Positions 1-12,295 of a stretch of 48,641 bases of DNA are shown piece after piece (position 1 is the stretch's first letter; every line of letters starts with the position of its first letter). The stretch is from an uncultured Halorubrum sp. Its GTDB lineage: Archaea; Halobacteriota; Halobacteria; Halobacteriales; Haloferacaceae. A program made the translations under genes and the position numbers. Location: the NCBI RefSeq assembly GCF_937146585.1, contig NZ_CAKZRO010000005.1, positions 1-48,641 of the forward strand, read 5' to 3'. Below the pieces are notes generated by a model. That model did not search any database and had not been told where the DNA came from. It saw only the letters and a program-made list of their open reading frames with translations.

Positions 1-37
1 TCGAGCGGCCGGGAAGAGATGTTAAACCAGTTTGCGA

Positions 38-58
38 GGGCGCGACGGGATTCGAACC
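38..58 (-). repeat. tRNA 3'-end-like remnant
   Basis: This stretch matches the 3' end (T-loop, T-stem and acceptor strand) of the neighbouring tRNA-Arg at 151-171 at 19 of 21 positions, in the same orientation, but no D-arm or anticodon arm accompanies it. A second weaker T-loop-like sequence lies on the plus strand at about 101-122. It may be a decayed tRNA, or the outer half of an old attachment-site duplication. Whether it is functional cannot be judged from sequence. Confidence 0.5.
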
Positions 59-122
59 GGAATCGGACGTGCTCGCTCCGCTCGCTGCGCGCGACCGATA
101 GGGTTCAAACCCCGCTTGCGCC

Positions 123-150
123 GCTACTGCTCACTTCGTTCGCAGATAGC
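123..150 (-). other. Imperfect hairpin in the tRNA-Arg trailer
   Basis: An imperfect inverted repeat (GCTA-CTGC paired with GCAG-ATAGC, one bulged base) abuts the 3' end of the tRNA gene on the minus strand. It would form in the trailer of the tRNA transcript and may help termination or 3' processing. The role is inferred only from position. Confidence 0.35.
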
Positions 151-222
151 GGGCGCGGCGGGATTTGAACCCGCGATCGAGAGGTTAGGAACCTCTCGCC
201 CTATCCGCTAGGCCACGCGCCC
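151..222 (-). tRNA. tRNA-Arg (anticodon CCU)
   Basis: Read on the minus strand, the 72-nt sequence folds as a complete cloverleaf: 7-bp acceptor stem GGGCGCG/CGCGCCC, a D-arm closed by GCC/GGC, a 5-bp anticodon stem AGAGG/CCTCT around the loop TTCCTAA, a 5-nt variable region, and a T-arm GCGGG/CCCGC with loop TTCAAAT. The anticodon CCT reads the arginine codon AGG. CCA is not encoded. No intron is present. It lies downstream of tatA on the same strand. Confidence 0.95.
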
Positions 223-273
223 AGAACGAGCGAAAAAACGGTACAGCGGTGATCGGTCGGCGTCGGGGCCGGA

Positions 274-549
274 TTACGCGCTGGTTTCCTTGTCGGTCTC
301 GGTCTCGAGCTCGTCGAGGTCGTCGTCCTCGTCGTCGAGCGTCGAGTCCGCCTTCTCGCCGTCTTGCATGTCTTTCAGTTCCTCTTCGACCTGTTCGCGG
401 CCCTTCCTGAACTCGCCCATCGCCTGCCCGGTCGACCGGGCGAGCTTCGGGATCTTGTTCGCCCCGAACAGCAGGACCAGGACGAGCAGGATGATGAGGA
501 GTTCCGGCCCCGCCGGAATACCGCCGATCAGTGGTATCGAACTTACCAT
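274..549 (-). CDS. tatA: Twin-arginine translocase subunit TatA
   Basis: This 91-residue protein is the small pore-forming component of the Tat pathway, which exports folded proteins bearing an RR signal and is the dominant export route in haloarchaea. A short polar N-terminus is followed by one membrane helix (about residues 14-29), the typical FGANK hinge, an amphipathic helix (about 32-50: KIPKLARSTGQAMGEFRKG) and an acidic tail (68-90). Length and layout are those of TatA/TatE. The start ATG has a purine-rich GGAG stretch just upstream. No tatC is visible in the window. Two likely Tat substrates are encoded nearby, the hydrolase ending at 14004 and the DUF3179 lipoprotein starting at 46389. 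Confidence 0.93.
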   Translation of the reverse strand: MVSSIPLIGGIPAGPELLIILLVLVLLFGANKIPKLARSTGQAMGEFRKGREQVEEELKDMQDGEKADSTLDDEDDDLDELETETDKETSA

Positions 550-648
550 CTCTACTCCGCTGTAACCCTGTGCCGACTATAGTCTTTTTGCCTCGGAGGG
601 TGGGTCCGTCCCCGAAACGGTGATACGCCCGGCAGCCAAGGCTCCACT

Positions 649-1119
649 ATGCCCGGTATCGGTGACGACGCACCCGACTTCGGCGGATCGATCGTGGACG
701 GCGACATCGCGCCGTTCGAGCTCTCGGAGCATCTCGGCGACGAGCCGGTCGTGCTCGCCTTCTTCCCCGCCGCCTTCTCGAACACCTGTACCGACGAGAT
801 GGAGGCGCTCCGCGACGGGTTCGACCGCGACGACTGTACGCTGTTCGGCGTGAGCACGGACCTCCCGCACGCGCTCACCGCGTACCGCGCCCAGTACGAC
901 CTCCCGTTCGCGCTCGTCGCCGACCCCGACCACCGCGCGATCGAGGCGTACGACGTCGTCGAGGACTTCGAGCACTACGGCGTCGGGACGGTGGCGCAGC
1001 GCGCGGTCTTCGTGATCGACACGGACGGCACCGTCACGTACCGCTGGCTCGCGGACAACGCCGGACAGGAGCCGGACTACGACGCGCTCGCCGAGGCGGT
1101 GGCGGACGCGGCGGCCTGA
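649..1119 (+). CDS. Peroxiredoxin (AhpC/TSA-Bcp family)
   Basis: This 156-residue thioredoxin-fold peroxidase would reduce hydrogen peroxide or organic hydroperoxides in the cytoplasm. The active-site stretch FFPAAFSNTCTDEM (about residues 38-51) places the peroxidatic cysteine at Cys47 in the family's P..F..TC pattern. A second cysteine, Cys63, lies soon after and could act as the resolving cysteine, but the spacing is not the classic Bcp +5, so 1-Cys versus atypical 2-Cys cannot be decided. A GTVAQRAVFVIDTDGTV segment near the C-terminus is typical of the family. It is a single-gene unit diverging from tatA and converging on the acyl-CoA synthetase. Confidence 0.9.
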   Translation: MPGIGDDAPDFGGSIVDGDIAPFELSEHLGDEPVVLAFFPAAFSNTCTDEMEALRDGFDRDDCTLFGVSTDLPHALTAYRAQYDLPFALVADPDHRAIEAYDVVEDFEHYGVGTVAQRAVFVIDTDGTVTYRWLADNAGQEPDYDALAEAVADAAA

Positions 1120-1133
1120 GCGGCGCCCCCGAC

Positions 1134-3146
1134 TCAGGCCGGATCGCGGAGCGACTCCAGCGCCTCGGGGTTCTCCATCGAGGAGAGGTCGCCGGGGTCC
1201 TCGTCGTTGTACACCGACTCGATCGCGCGCCGGATGATCTTCCCCGACTGCGTCTTCGGGAAGGCGTCGACGAACAGCAGTTCGCGCGGCCGGAACGGCT
1301 TGCCGTGTTCGTCGCCGACCAGCGCCCGGAGCTCCTCGCGGAGGTCGTCGCTCGGGTCCACGTCCGGTTCGAGGACGACGTACGCGACGACCGCCGTGCC
1401 GGTGGTGTCGTCGGGGACGCCGACGGCCGCGGCCTGGTTGACGGCGTCGTGATCGATGAGCACGCCCTCGATCTCAGCCGGCCCCACCTTCCGGCCCGCG
1501 ACGTTCAGGGCGTCGTCGGCGCGCCCGTGGAGGAACCAGAACCCGTCCGCGTCCTTCTGTGCGAAGTCGCCGTGGTCCCACAGGTCGGGCCACGTCGACC
1601 AGTACTCCTCGAGGTAGCGCTCGTCGCCCGACCACAGCGACTTTGTCATCGACGGGCAGGAGTCGCGCGCGACGAGGTAGCCGCGCTCGCCCGACTCCTT
1701 CACCGACTCGCCGGACTCGTCGACGATGTCGATGTCCATCCCGAGCCCGGGCCCGCCGAGCGTACAGGGCTTCAGCGGCTGGTTCGGCATCGGCATCAGG
1801 AAGCAGCCGCAGATCTCCGTCCCGCCGGAGATGTTGACGACGGGGCAGTCGCCGCCGCCGACCGCGTCGTGGAACCAGCGCCACGACTCCGGGTCCCACG
1901 GCTCGCCGGTGGAGCCCAAGATCCGGAGCGAGGAGAGGTCGTGGCCCTCGACCCACTCGTCCCCGTGCTTGCGGAGCGCGCGGATCGCGGTCGGCGAGAT
2001 GCCGAACTGCGTGACGCCGTGTCGATCGATCAGCTCCCAGAAGCGGTCGGGCTCGGGGTGGTCGGGCGCGCCCTCGTACATCACCACCGTGCCGCCGAAC
2101 GCGTGGTTGCCGATCAGCGTCCACGGACCCATCATCCAGCCGATGTCCGAGACCCAGAAGAACCGGTCCGCGGGCCGCTGGTCGAAGCCGAAGTGGATCT
2201 CCTTCGCGCACTGCGTGAGGACGCCGGCGTGGGTGTGGACGATCCCCTTCGGCGTGCCGGTCGTCCCCGAGGAGTAGAGGAGCATCGACTCCTGGTCGCT
2301 CGGGAGGTGTTTCGTCTCGTACGCGGCGGGCTGGGAGCCGACCGCCGCCTCCCACGTCCGGTCGCGCCCGTCGGTCCACGGAACGGGATCCGCGGAATCG
2401 CCGGCCGGGGTCGCTCCCAGCCGGTCGTAGACGACGACCTCCTCGACGTGGCCGGCGTCCGCGATCGCCTCGTCCGCGGTCGCCTTCAGCCGGACCTCGT
2501 CGCCCCGCCGGTAGAAGCCGTCGCCGGTGAACAGCACGGTCGGCTCCGCGTCCTCGATCCGCGTCGCGGTCGCCTCCCGGCCGAACCCGGAGAAGATCGG
2601 CACGGCGATCGCGCCGACCTTCAGGCAGCCGTAGAGGATCGAGACGACCTCGGGCACCATCGGCATGTACAGCCCGACGGTGTCTCCCGTCTCGATCCCC
2701 GCCGCCGTCAGGTAGTTCGCGACGCGATCGCTCTGTCGGCGGAGCTCGTGGAAGGTGATCTCCCGGACGTCGCCGGGCTCGCCCTCCCAGATCAGCGCGA
2801 CGCGGTTGCGGTTCGGCGAGTCGACGGCCGCGTGGCGGTCGACGACGTTGTGCGCGACGTTGACCTCGCCGCCGGGATACCAGTCCGAGAACTGCGGCCC
2901 GTCGGCGTCGTCGCGGACGGCGTCGTAGTCGCTGTAGAACTCGACGTCCAGGTAGTCGACGATCTCGTCCCAGAACCAGTCGACCCCCGACTCGGGCTCG
3001 CCCGGGACGTCCGACGTGGTGCGTTCGATCAGTTCGTCGTAGCCGTCGATCCCGTACTCGCGCATGAACGCGGCGACGTTCGTCGACTCGGCGAACGCCT
3101 CGCTCGGCTCGTGTACGACCTCGTCTATCCCCTCGTACTCGTCCAT
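1134..3146 (-). CDS. Acs-family acyl-CoA synthetase, altered acyl pocket
   Basis: This 670-residue AMP-forming ligase belongs to the acetyl-CoA synthetase superfamily branch (COG0365). It has an N-terminal ACAS-type region (WYPGGEVNVAHN, about 89-100), the P-loop SSGTTGTPKG (292-301), an adenylate-binding GSTGEPW (411-417), the hinge region DHGDFAQKD...GRADD (about 524-545) and a C-terminal KTQSGK with the catalytic Lys636. In true acetyl-CoA synthetases the acyl pocket motif is TWWQTE. Here the aligned segment is NISGGTEI (438-445), so the pocket tryptophan is absent. That resembles acetoacetyl-CoA and larger-acid synthetases, so acetate is probably not the substrate. It lies downstream of gyrA on the same strand, separated by a hairpin and probably with its own promoter. 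Confidence 0.85.
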   Translation of the reverse strand: MDEYEGIDEVVHEPSEAFAESTNVAAFMREYGIDGYDELIERTTSDVPGEPESGVDWFWDEIVDYLDVEFYSDYDAVRDDADGPQFSDWYPGGEVNVAHNVVDRHAAVDSPNRNRVALIWEGEPGDVREITFHELRRQSDRVANYLTAAGIETGDTVGLYMPMVPEVVSILYGCLKVGAIAVPIFSGFGREATATRIEDAEPTVLFTGDGFYRRGDEVRLKATADEAIADAGHVEEVVVYDRLGATPAGDSADPVPWTDGRDRTWEAAVGSQPAAYETKHLPSDQESMLLYSSGTTGTPKGIVHTHAGVLTQCAKEIHFGFDQRPADRFFWVSDIGWMMGPWTLIGNHAFGGTVVMYEGAPDHPEPDRFWELIDRHGVTQFGISPTAIRALRKHGDEWVEGHDLSSLRILGSTGEPWDPESWRWFHDAVGGGDCPVVNISGGTEICGCFLMPMPNQPLKPCTLGGPGLGMDIDIVDESGESVKESGERGYLVARDSCPSMTKSLWSGDERYLEEYWSTWPDLWDHGDFAQKDADGFWFLHGRADDALNVAGRKVGPAEIEGVLIDHDAVNQAAAVGVPDDTTGTAVVAYVVLEPDVDPSDDLREELRALVGDEHGKPFRPRELLFVDAFPKTQSGKIIRRAIESVYNDEDPGDLSSMENPEALESLRDPA

Positions 3147-3188
3147 CTCGGCCGGGAATTTTCGCGGCGACAGTAAGTAACTTTCCTG

Positions 3189-3216
3189 AAGGACCCGCCG
3201 CGGGTCGGCGCGGTCC

Positions 3217-3218
<2 letters not shown>
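3189..3218 (-). terminator. Hairpin at the end of gyrA
   Basis: A perfect 7-bp stem (AAGGACC/GGTCCTT) with an inner GCCG/CGGC stem overlaps the gyrA stop codon. It is positioned to end or process the gyrBA transcript before the acyl-CoA synthetase gene. No long T-run follows, so the terminator role is tentative. Confidence 0.4.
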
Positions 3219-7625
<4,407 letters not shown>

Positions 7626-7649
7626 TTACCCTCGCTAGTCGCTGTCGGG

Positions 7650-7656
7650 TTATAAA
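7650..7656 (-). promoter_or_regulatory. TATA box of gyrBA
   Basis: TTTATAA on the minus strand lies 31 nt upstream of the gyrB ATG in otherwise GC-rich DNA, predicting a leader of only a few nucleotides. Confidence 0.6.
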
Positions 7657-7787
7657 GCCGACGCACGCGCGCGGGCGTGAGAGTCGGCGAACCGAAGCCG
7701 GGGCGGACAGACGCGACGCGCGGGCGGGACAGACGTGTGTGTACACCTCCCACAGCTACAAGCCCGCAACGTGCGTACCGACCGTCG

Positions 7788-8999
7788 ATGCTACCGATCG
7801 CGGACTCCTTCGAACACGTTCACCGCGGCTGCGAGGTCCGGTACGGACGGGGTCGAATCGCCGGCCTCGGCGACTGGCTCGGCGAGCGCGACCGCGACGA
7901 CGCCCTGATCGTCTGCGGGTCGAACACGGGCGCGAACGACGCGCTGATGGACCCGATCCGCGACGGGCTCGGGGACCGCTTCGCCGGCGTCTTCGACGGG
8001 ACGACCCCGGACAAGCGGGTCGAGACCGCCTACGACCTCCTCGACGCGCGGGCGGAGGCGGGGGCGGACGTCCTCGTCGCCGTCGGCGGGGGTGCGAGTC
8101 TCGACGTCGCCAGGCAGGCGACGCTCCTCGCGGCCGACGGCCGGGACCTCGACGAGCTGCGCGCCGACGCGGAGGCGGGCGACGACGCGCTCGGCGACCT
8201 CGCGCCCGAGCGCGGCCCGGCCCTCCCGTTCGTCGTCGTCCCGACGACCTTCGCCGGCGCGGACGTCTCGACCGGCGGGTCGCTGGAGGTGTTCGCGGCC
8301 GACGAGTCTCCGACCGGGCAGCCGGTGACCGTCAGCGGGAGCGGCGCGTGGCCGATCGCGGACGTCGCCGACCCGGCGCTGTTCGAGACGACGCCGACCT
8401 CGGTGCTGGCCGGGTCGGCGATGAACGGCTTCGACAAGGGGATCGAGACCACCTACGCCCGGGACGCCGACCCGGTGAGCGACGCGGCCGCGGTCCACGG
8501 GCTCCGCCTTCTCGCCGACGCGCTCCCCCGCGTGGCCGGCGACGAGCCGGGCGGCGAGCGCGCGACCGACCGCGCGGTCGCGGGGTCGCTGCTCGTCCAA
8601 CTCGACCGGAAGATAAGCGTGATCCACGCGTTCGGCCACGGGTTCGCCCGGCGCTACGACGTCCAGCAGGGCGCGATCCACGCCGTCGTCGCGCCGCACG
8701 CCCTGGCGTACCTCTTCGACGAGGTCGACGCGAGCCGACGGGCGCTGGCCGCGGGGCTCGGGGTCCGGACCGACGGCCGCGGCGACGCCGCGATCGCGGA
8801 GGACGTCGTCGCGGCGGTCGCCGCGGTCCGCGACGCGCTCGACGTTCCCACCCGGCTGCGGGACCTCCCCGAGACCGACGAGGACGACCTGCCGGCGATC
8901 GCCGAGTTCGTCGCGGACGACCCGCCGATGGAGCGCGCGCCGGCCGGCCTCGACGCGACCGCGGAGGGAGTCCTCGGCGTGTTGCGCGCCGCGTGGTGA
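7788..8999 (+). CDS. Iron-ADH-fold NAD(P)-dependent dehydrogenase, metal site degenerate
   Basis: This 403-residue protein has the two-domain fold of iron-containing alcohol dehydrogenases and glycerol-1-phosphate dehydrogenases. Visible features are an N-terminal dinucleotide-binding region with VLVAVGGGASLDVARQ (about 95-110), the PTTF segment (152-155), and the second-domain blocks MNGFDKGIETTYA (212-224) and HAFGHGFARRYDVQQGAIHAV (280-300). Compared with lactaldehyde reductase FucO, whose metal ligands are Asp196, His200, His263 and His277, the aligned residues are Asn213, Lys217, His280 and Gln294, while the active-site His267 equivalent (His284) is kept. Only one ligand remains, so a metal-independent or non-catalytic role is possible. 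The ATG was chosen because conserved sequence begins there. Confidence 0.75.
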   Translation: MLPIADSFEHVHRGCEVRYGRGRIAGLGDWLGERDRDDALIVCGSNTGANDALMDPIRDGLGDRFAGVFDGTTPDKRVETAYDLLDARAEAGADVLVAVGGGASLDVARQATLLAADGRDLDELRADAEAGDDALGDLAPERGPALPFVVVPTTFAGADVSTGGSLEVFAADESPTGQPVTVSGSGAWPIADVADPALFETTPTSVLAGSAMNGFDKGIETTYARDADPVSDAAAVHGLRLLADALPRVAGDEPGGERATDRAVAGSLLVQLDRKISVIHAFGHGFARRYDVQQGAIHAVVAPHALAYLFDEVDASRRALAAGLGVRTDGRGDAAIAEDVVAAVAAVRDALDVPTRLRDLPETDEDDLPAIAEFVADDPPMERAPAGLDATAEGVLGVLRAAW

Positions 9000-9027
9000 G
9001 CACGCGAGCCCGCCGAATCGCGGCCGA

Positions 9028-9456
9028 CTACGACTCGGCCCCGTACGTCTCCAGCGCGCTCAACCGCCCTGCGTCGACTTCGAACACGTCGACGAAGGCG
9101 AACAGCTCCCTGCCGTCGGCGTCGAGGAGGCGCCCGCGGACCGCCACGCCGGGACCCGACGGGTAGACGCCGTCGACCGCGTGCGTCGTGTCGGTGTTCG
9201 GCCGCTCGTCGCGCATGAACGCGACGAACCGCTCGCGCCCCTCGAAGGTCCTGTCGGCGCGTCGCTGGACGAACTCCGGGTGGAGCAGCGACGCGAGCCG
9301 GTCGTACTCGCCGGCGTCGATCGCGTCGTAGTACGCGCGGGCGAGGGCGGCGGGGTCGGCGTCTCCGCTCGGTGGGTCCTCGCCCGCCGGGTCTTCCCTC
9401 GGTTCGTCCGCGTCGGGTCCGCCTTCGGGGTCGTCCGCGTCACGCCGCGAGGGCAT
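9028..9456 (-). CDS. SnoaL/NTF2-like protein
   Basis: This 142-residue protein has a charged, probably disordered N-terminus (residues 1-36) and an NTF2-like cone-shaped domain: LARAYYDAIDAGEYDRLASLLHPEFVQRR followed by a beta-rich second half ending near ALETYGAES. The pattern matches the SnoaL-like family, whose members are small-molecule isomerases, hydrolases or binding proteins. No catalytic residues can be assigned. Its start overlaps the end of the upstream PhoU/TrkA-C gene by 17 nt, so the two are probably cotranscribed and translationally coupled, though a functional link is not otherwise evident. Confidence 0.75.
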   Translation of the reverse strand: MPSRRDADDPEGGPDADEPREDPAGEDPPSGDADPAALARAYYDAIDAGEYDRLASLLHPEFVQRRADRTFEGRERFVAFMRDERPNTDTTHAVDGVYPSGPGVAVRGRLLDADGRELFAFVDVFEVDAGRLSALETYGAES

Positions 9457-10633
9457 CGAACTCCTCGGCCGAGGTGCGGGTTCCCTTCGAGATGATCACG
9501 TCGCCGCCCCGCAGCGTGGTGTCGATGTCGGGGCCGACCAGCCACCCCTCGTCCGGCCGGCGGATCGCCAGCACGCTCGTCGAGATGTCGGTCGCGGGCA
9601 CGCCGTCGACGACGTCCGTCTCCTCCAACCGACTCCCCCCGCCGACGACGGTGCGGGTGATGATCTCGTCGGACTCCTGAACGGCCATCTCGACGACCGG
9701 GTGGACGTCGAGGTCGCGGAGGACCCCCTCGGTGATCGTCAGCGCGGCGTCGGAGATCTCCTCGGTCGCGACGCCGAGGTGGATGAGCCCGCGCAGCGCC
9801 ACCGGGTCGTCCGCCGCCGCGGCGGCGCGGAGCGTCCACGCCTCGAACCGCGACTGGAGCGCGTCCACCTCGATCTCCAGGTTGCTCACCTCCTCCGCGA
9901 GCTCCTCGTTGTCGAAGAGGACCGACCCGTACGCCAGGTCGACGGCGAGCTCGGAGAGATTCTTCATCAACACGATCGAGTCGACCGCGCGCTCCAAGTC
10001 GTCGATCGCGGGCTCGGCCTCGGGCTCCGGCTCGTACGGCTCCCCGCTCAGCTCGGGGTAGACCGCCGCGACGCCGGCCTCGGGGCCGCGCAACAGCGTC
10101 ACGTCGCCGGCCTCCAGCCGGGTGGTCGCGCCGGGGTTGAGGATCCAGTCCTCGTCGCGGCGGACGGCGATGACCCGGACGCCGGTCTCGGACTCGAGGT
10201 CGACGTCGTCCAACCTCCGGCCGGCGTACGCGGAGCCGTCGCTCACCGTCCCGCGGACGAGCGTCTCCACGCCCGCCGAGAGCGCGCCCCGCATCGCCTC
10301 GGGGAGCCCGATCTCCTCGGTGACGATCTTCGCGATGTCGCCCGCGGCGTCGGCGATCTTGTCGGCGGCGGCGATGACGCCGAGCACGGGCGCGAGCGTC
10401 TCCGCCTCGTTCGGGTTCCGCGCGGCGAGCATGAGGCTCATCCGGGCGCGCATCTGGAGCACGTCCATCCGGTGCTCCAGTTCGACGACCTCGTGCGCGA
10501 CCGTCGGGCTCCCGTGGAGGACCGCGGAGTACGACAGGTCGATCAGCAGCTCCGCCGTGTCCTTCATCTCGACGAGCAGGTCCTTGACGCTCGTCGGCTC
10601 GTAGCGGACCGTGCGCTCGTCGAAGCGTCCCAT
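9440..10633 (-). CDS. Duplicated PhoU-TrkA-C domain protein (K+ transport regulator)
   Basis: The 397-residue protein consists of two tandem copies of a PhoU-like helical bundle followed by an RCK_C/TrkA-C domain: PhoU-like about 12-105, TrkA-C about 115-190 (VRVIAVRRDEDWILNPGATTRLEAGD), PhoU-like about 210-305 and TrkA-C about 315-390 (TSVLAIRRPDEGWLVGPDIDTTLRGGD). TrkA-C domains bind small ligands (often nucleotides) and gate potassium channels or transporters. This soluble protein has no membrane helix and would act on a partner encoded elsewhere. The ATG at 10633 was chosen over a longer open frame because the upstream part is Arg-rich shadow sequence. The downstream NTF2-like gene overlaps it by 17 nt. 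Confidence 0.85.
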   Translation of the reverse strand: MGRFDERTVRYEPTSVKDLLVEMKDTAELLIDLSYSAVLHGSPTVAHEVVELEHRMDVLQMRARMSLMLAARNPNEAETLAPVLGVIAAADKIADAAGDIAKIVTEEIGLPEAMRGALSAGVETLVRGTVSDGSAYAGRRLDDVDLESETGVRVIAVRRDEDWILNPGATTRLEAGDVTLLRGPEAGVAAVYPELSGEPYEPEPEAEPAIDDLERAVDSIVLMKNLSELAVDLAYGSVLFDNEELAEEVSNLEIEVDALQSRFEAWTLRAAAAADDPVALRGLIHLGVATEEISDAALTITEGVLRDLDVHPVVEMAVQESDEIITRTVVGGGSRLEETDVVDGVPATDISTSVLAIRRPDEGWLVGPDIDTTLRGGDVIISKGTRTSAEEFDALAA

Positions 10634-10710
10634 GCGACTCCCTCTCCGGCTGCGAGTAAAAGGCTTGTTGCGGGAGCGATCCGGCCGACGGAGCGGTCGG
10701 CCGACCGACG

Positions 10711-11238
10711 TCAGCGCGCGTCGCCGGCGACGTAGCCCGTCTCCGCCTCGGGGGAATCCGAACCGTCGCCGACGGGCGCGGCGAGGTCGACGAGCGCGAG
10801 CCAGCCGAGCAGCCGGGCCGCGCGGTCGCGCCACCTCGCCTCCCAGTCGGGGTCGCGGGCCCGGTCGTGTCGCGGGACCCGATCGCGGGTCGCCGCGAAG
10901 AGGTCGGCGGCGGTCACGGGGTCGTCGGGCGAGGCGGCGTCGAGCGTCGCGAGCGCCTCGGGGACGAGCAACACCTCCTCGCAGAGCCCCTCGCGGACGC
11001 GGTCCGGCGTCGGCTCGGCGTCGGCGCGGGAGAACCCGCGGGAAGTCTCTTCGACGAGGTCGAGCGCGCGCAGGAACGCGAGCCAGTCGTTCGCGGTCTG
11101 CCGGTCGGAGAGGTCGCGTCGCCGGCGGAGGCGGGCGCAGCAGTCGTCGGTGTCGCCGGGGACGAGCGGGATCGCTCGCTGGAACTCGCGGAGCGCGTCG
11201 AGGTCGGCCGGCGGGTCGGGGACGGGTTTGAGGCGCAT
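10711..11238 (-). CDS. Conserved hypothetical protein downstream of mch
   Basis: I do not recognise this 175-residue soluble protein. It is acidic with several helices. LSDRQTANDWLAFLRALDLVEETSRGFSR (about 48-76) looks like a winged-helix-type helix-turn-helix followed by a wing. The C-terminus contains Trp-rich DWEARWRDRAARLLGWLALV, which could form a short amphipathic helix. It begins 25 nt after the mch stop on the same strand, so cotranscription with mch is likely. A regulatory role is only a guess from the winged-helix impression. Confidence 0.7.
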   Translation of the reverse strand: MRLKPVPDPPADLDALREFQRAIPLVPGDTDDCCARLRRRRDLSDRQTANDWLAFLRALDLVEETSRGFSRADAEPTPDRVREGLCEEVLLVPEALATLDAASPDDPVTAADLFAATRDRVPRHDRARDPDWEARWRDRAARLLGWLALVDLAAPVGDGSDSPEAETGYVAGDAR

Positions 11239-11263
11239 CGGTGGGGCGGGGTGGCTCGCGGGG

Positions 11264-12202
11264 TCAGCGGTAGCCGAACGACTCCGCGAGCAGCTCCTCG
11301 TCCGTCTCGCCGACGGTGTAGACGGGGCCGTCGACGACGTCGACGGTGACCTGCGCCGGGGCGAACACGCTCTCGGGGACGTCGTAGAAGTCCCAGTCGG
11401 CGTCCTCGAACACGTCGACGAAGGGGGTGCCGTACTCCTCGCTCGCGGTGGAGACGATCTCGCCGAACCGGTCGTCGTCGCGCGCGACCTGGAGGTGGAC
11501 CTCGCCGCCGTACGCGAGCGCGTCGTTGGTCCGGCCCATCGCCTCGGTCTCGTCGCGGGTCGGCGGCGCGAGCGGCGCGGAGCCGGAGGCGTGGAGCACG
11601 TCCGTCGGCTCGTAGCCGATCTCCAACAGGCGGAAGACGGCGAGCTCGGCGGCGCGGGCCGCGGTCGTGACCGAGCCGGCGGTCGAGCCGGTGGCGAACG
11701 TCGGGAGGAAGACGCCCTCGGCGTCGACCTCGGCCATCTCAGCGACCTGCTCGGCGACCTCCTCATCGGGGAGCGTCGTCGACTCGATCGCGAGCGTGGC
11801 GAACTCAGCGGAGTCGTAGTAGCCGACGCGCTCGAACTCCGTCTCGCGGCCGACGAGCGCGCGGGCGGGGCCGGAGCCGAGCCCCTCGAAGCCGCTCTCG
11901 GTCGTCACTTCCCAGCCGGCCTTCTGCGAGCAGAGCAGCGCGACCGCCGGGTGGTCCGTCGACAGCTCGACGTACTGGCGCGGGGCGCCGGCCAGGTCGC
12001 CCATCCGCGTCCGGAGGTTCGCGAGCCCCGCCGTCTGGATCTCCGCGAGCAGCAGTCCCGCCTCGACCCCGCCGGCCGCGTCGATCCCGAAGTCGACGAC
12101 GGTGGCGCCGTTGTCCAGCTCGTAGCCGACGACGTCGAGCTCGCCGGCGAAGTCGAGGGCCTCGTCGACCAGCTCGATCGCGGTCCGATTGATGCTTTCC
12201 AT
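11264..12202 (-). CDS. mch: Methenyltetrahydromethanopterin/tetrahydrofolate cyclohydrolase Mch
   Basis: The 312-residue enzyme interconverts N5,N10-methenyl and N5-formyl forms of the C1-carrying pterin. The family is recognised from its N-terminus (ESINRTAIELVDEAL), AGLLLAEIQTAGLANLR, the SGPARAL block (about residue 131) and the C-terminal FYDVPESVFAPAQVTV segment. Length matches Mch of methanogens (about 320). Haloarchaea use tetrahydrofolate-type carriers but retain this methanogen-type enzyme, so the cofactor is likely a folate. It is preceded by a strong TATA-like box and followed closely by a small unknown gene. No other C1 gene lies in the window. Confidence 0.93.
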   Translation of the reverse strand: MESINRTAIELVDEALDFAGELDVVGYELDNGATVVDFGIDAAGGVEAGLLLAEIQTAGLANLRTRMGDLAGAPRQYVELSTDHPAVALLCSQKAGWEVTTESGFEGLGSGPARALVGRETEFERVGYYDSAEFATLAIESTTLPDEEVAEQVAEMAEVDAEGVFLPTFATGSTAGSVTTAARAAELAVFRLLEIGYEPTDVLHASGSAPLAPPTRDETEAMGRTNDALAYGGEVHLQVARDDDRFGEIVSTASEEYGTPFVDVFEDADWDFYDVPESVFAPAQVTVDVVDGPVYTVGETDEELLAESFGYR

Positions 12203-12219
12203 GATCGAGGGTACTCGCT

Positions 12220-12233
12220 CCCCGTTTAAGGGG
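12220..12233 (-). promoter_or_regulatory. mch TATA box inside a C4/G4 inverted repeat
   Basis: The minus-strand box CTTAAAC ends 22 nt before the mch ATG and is embedded in CCCC-GTTTAA-GGGG, a short inverted repeat. The spacing predicts a leaderless mRNA. The flanking C/G runs could be a regulator site or chance. Confidence 0.55.
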
Positions 12234-12295
12234 TTTGGCTGTTAGACTCGGGAACTCGCGGGCGATTCGCAGAGAGATGAACATAAACGGACGAG

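Noticed and set aside
60..100. CRISPR-like or tandem repeat (GCTCGCT... stretch)
   Set aside because: Only two short imperfect GCTCGCT units occur, with no regular spacers.
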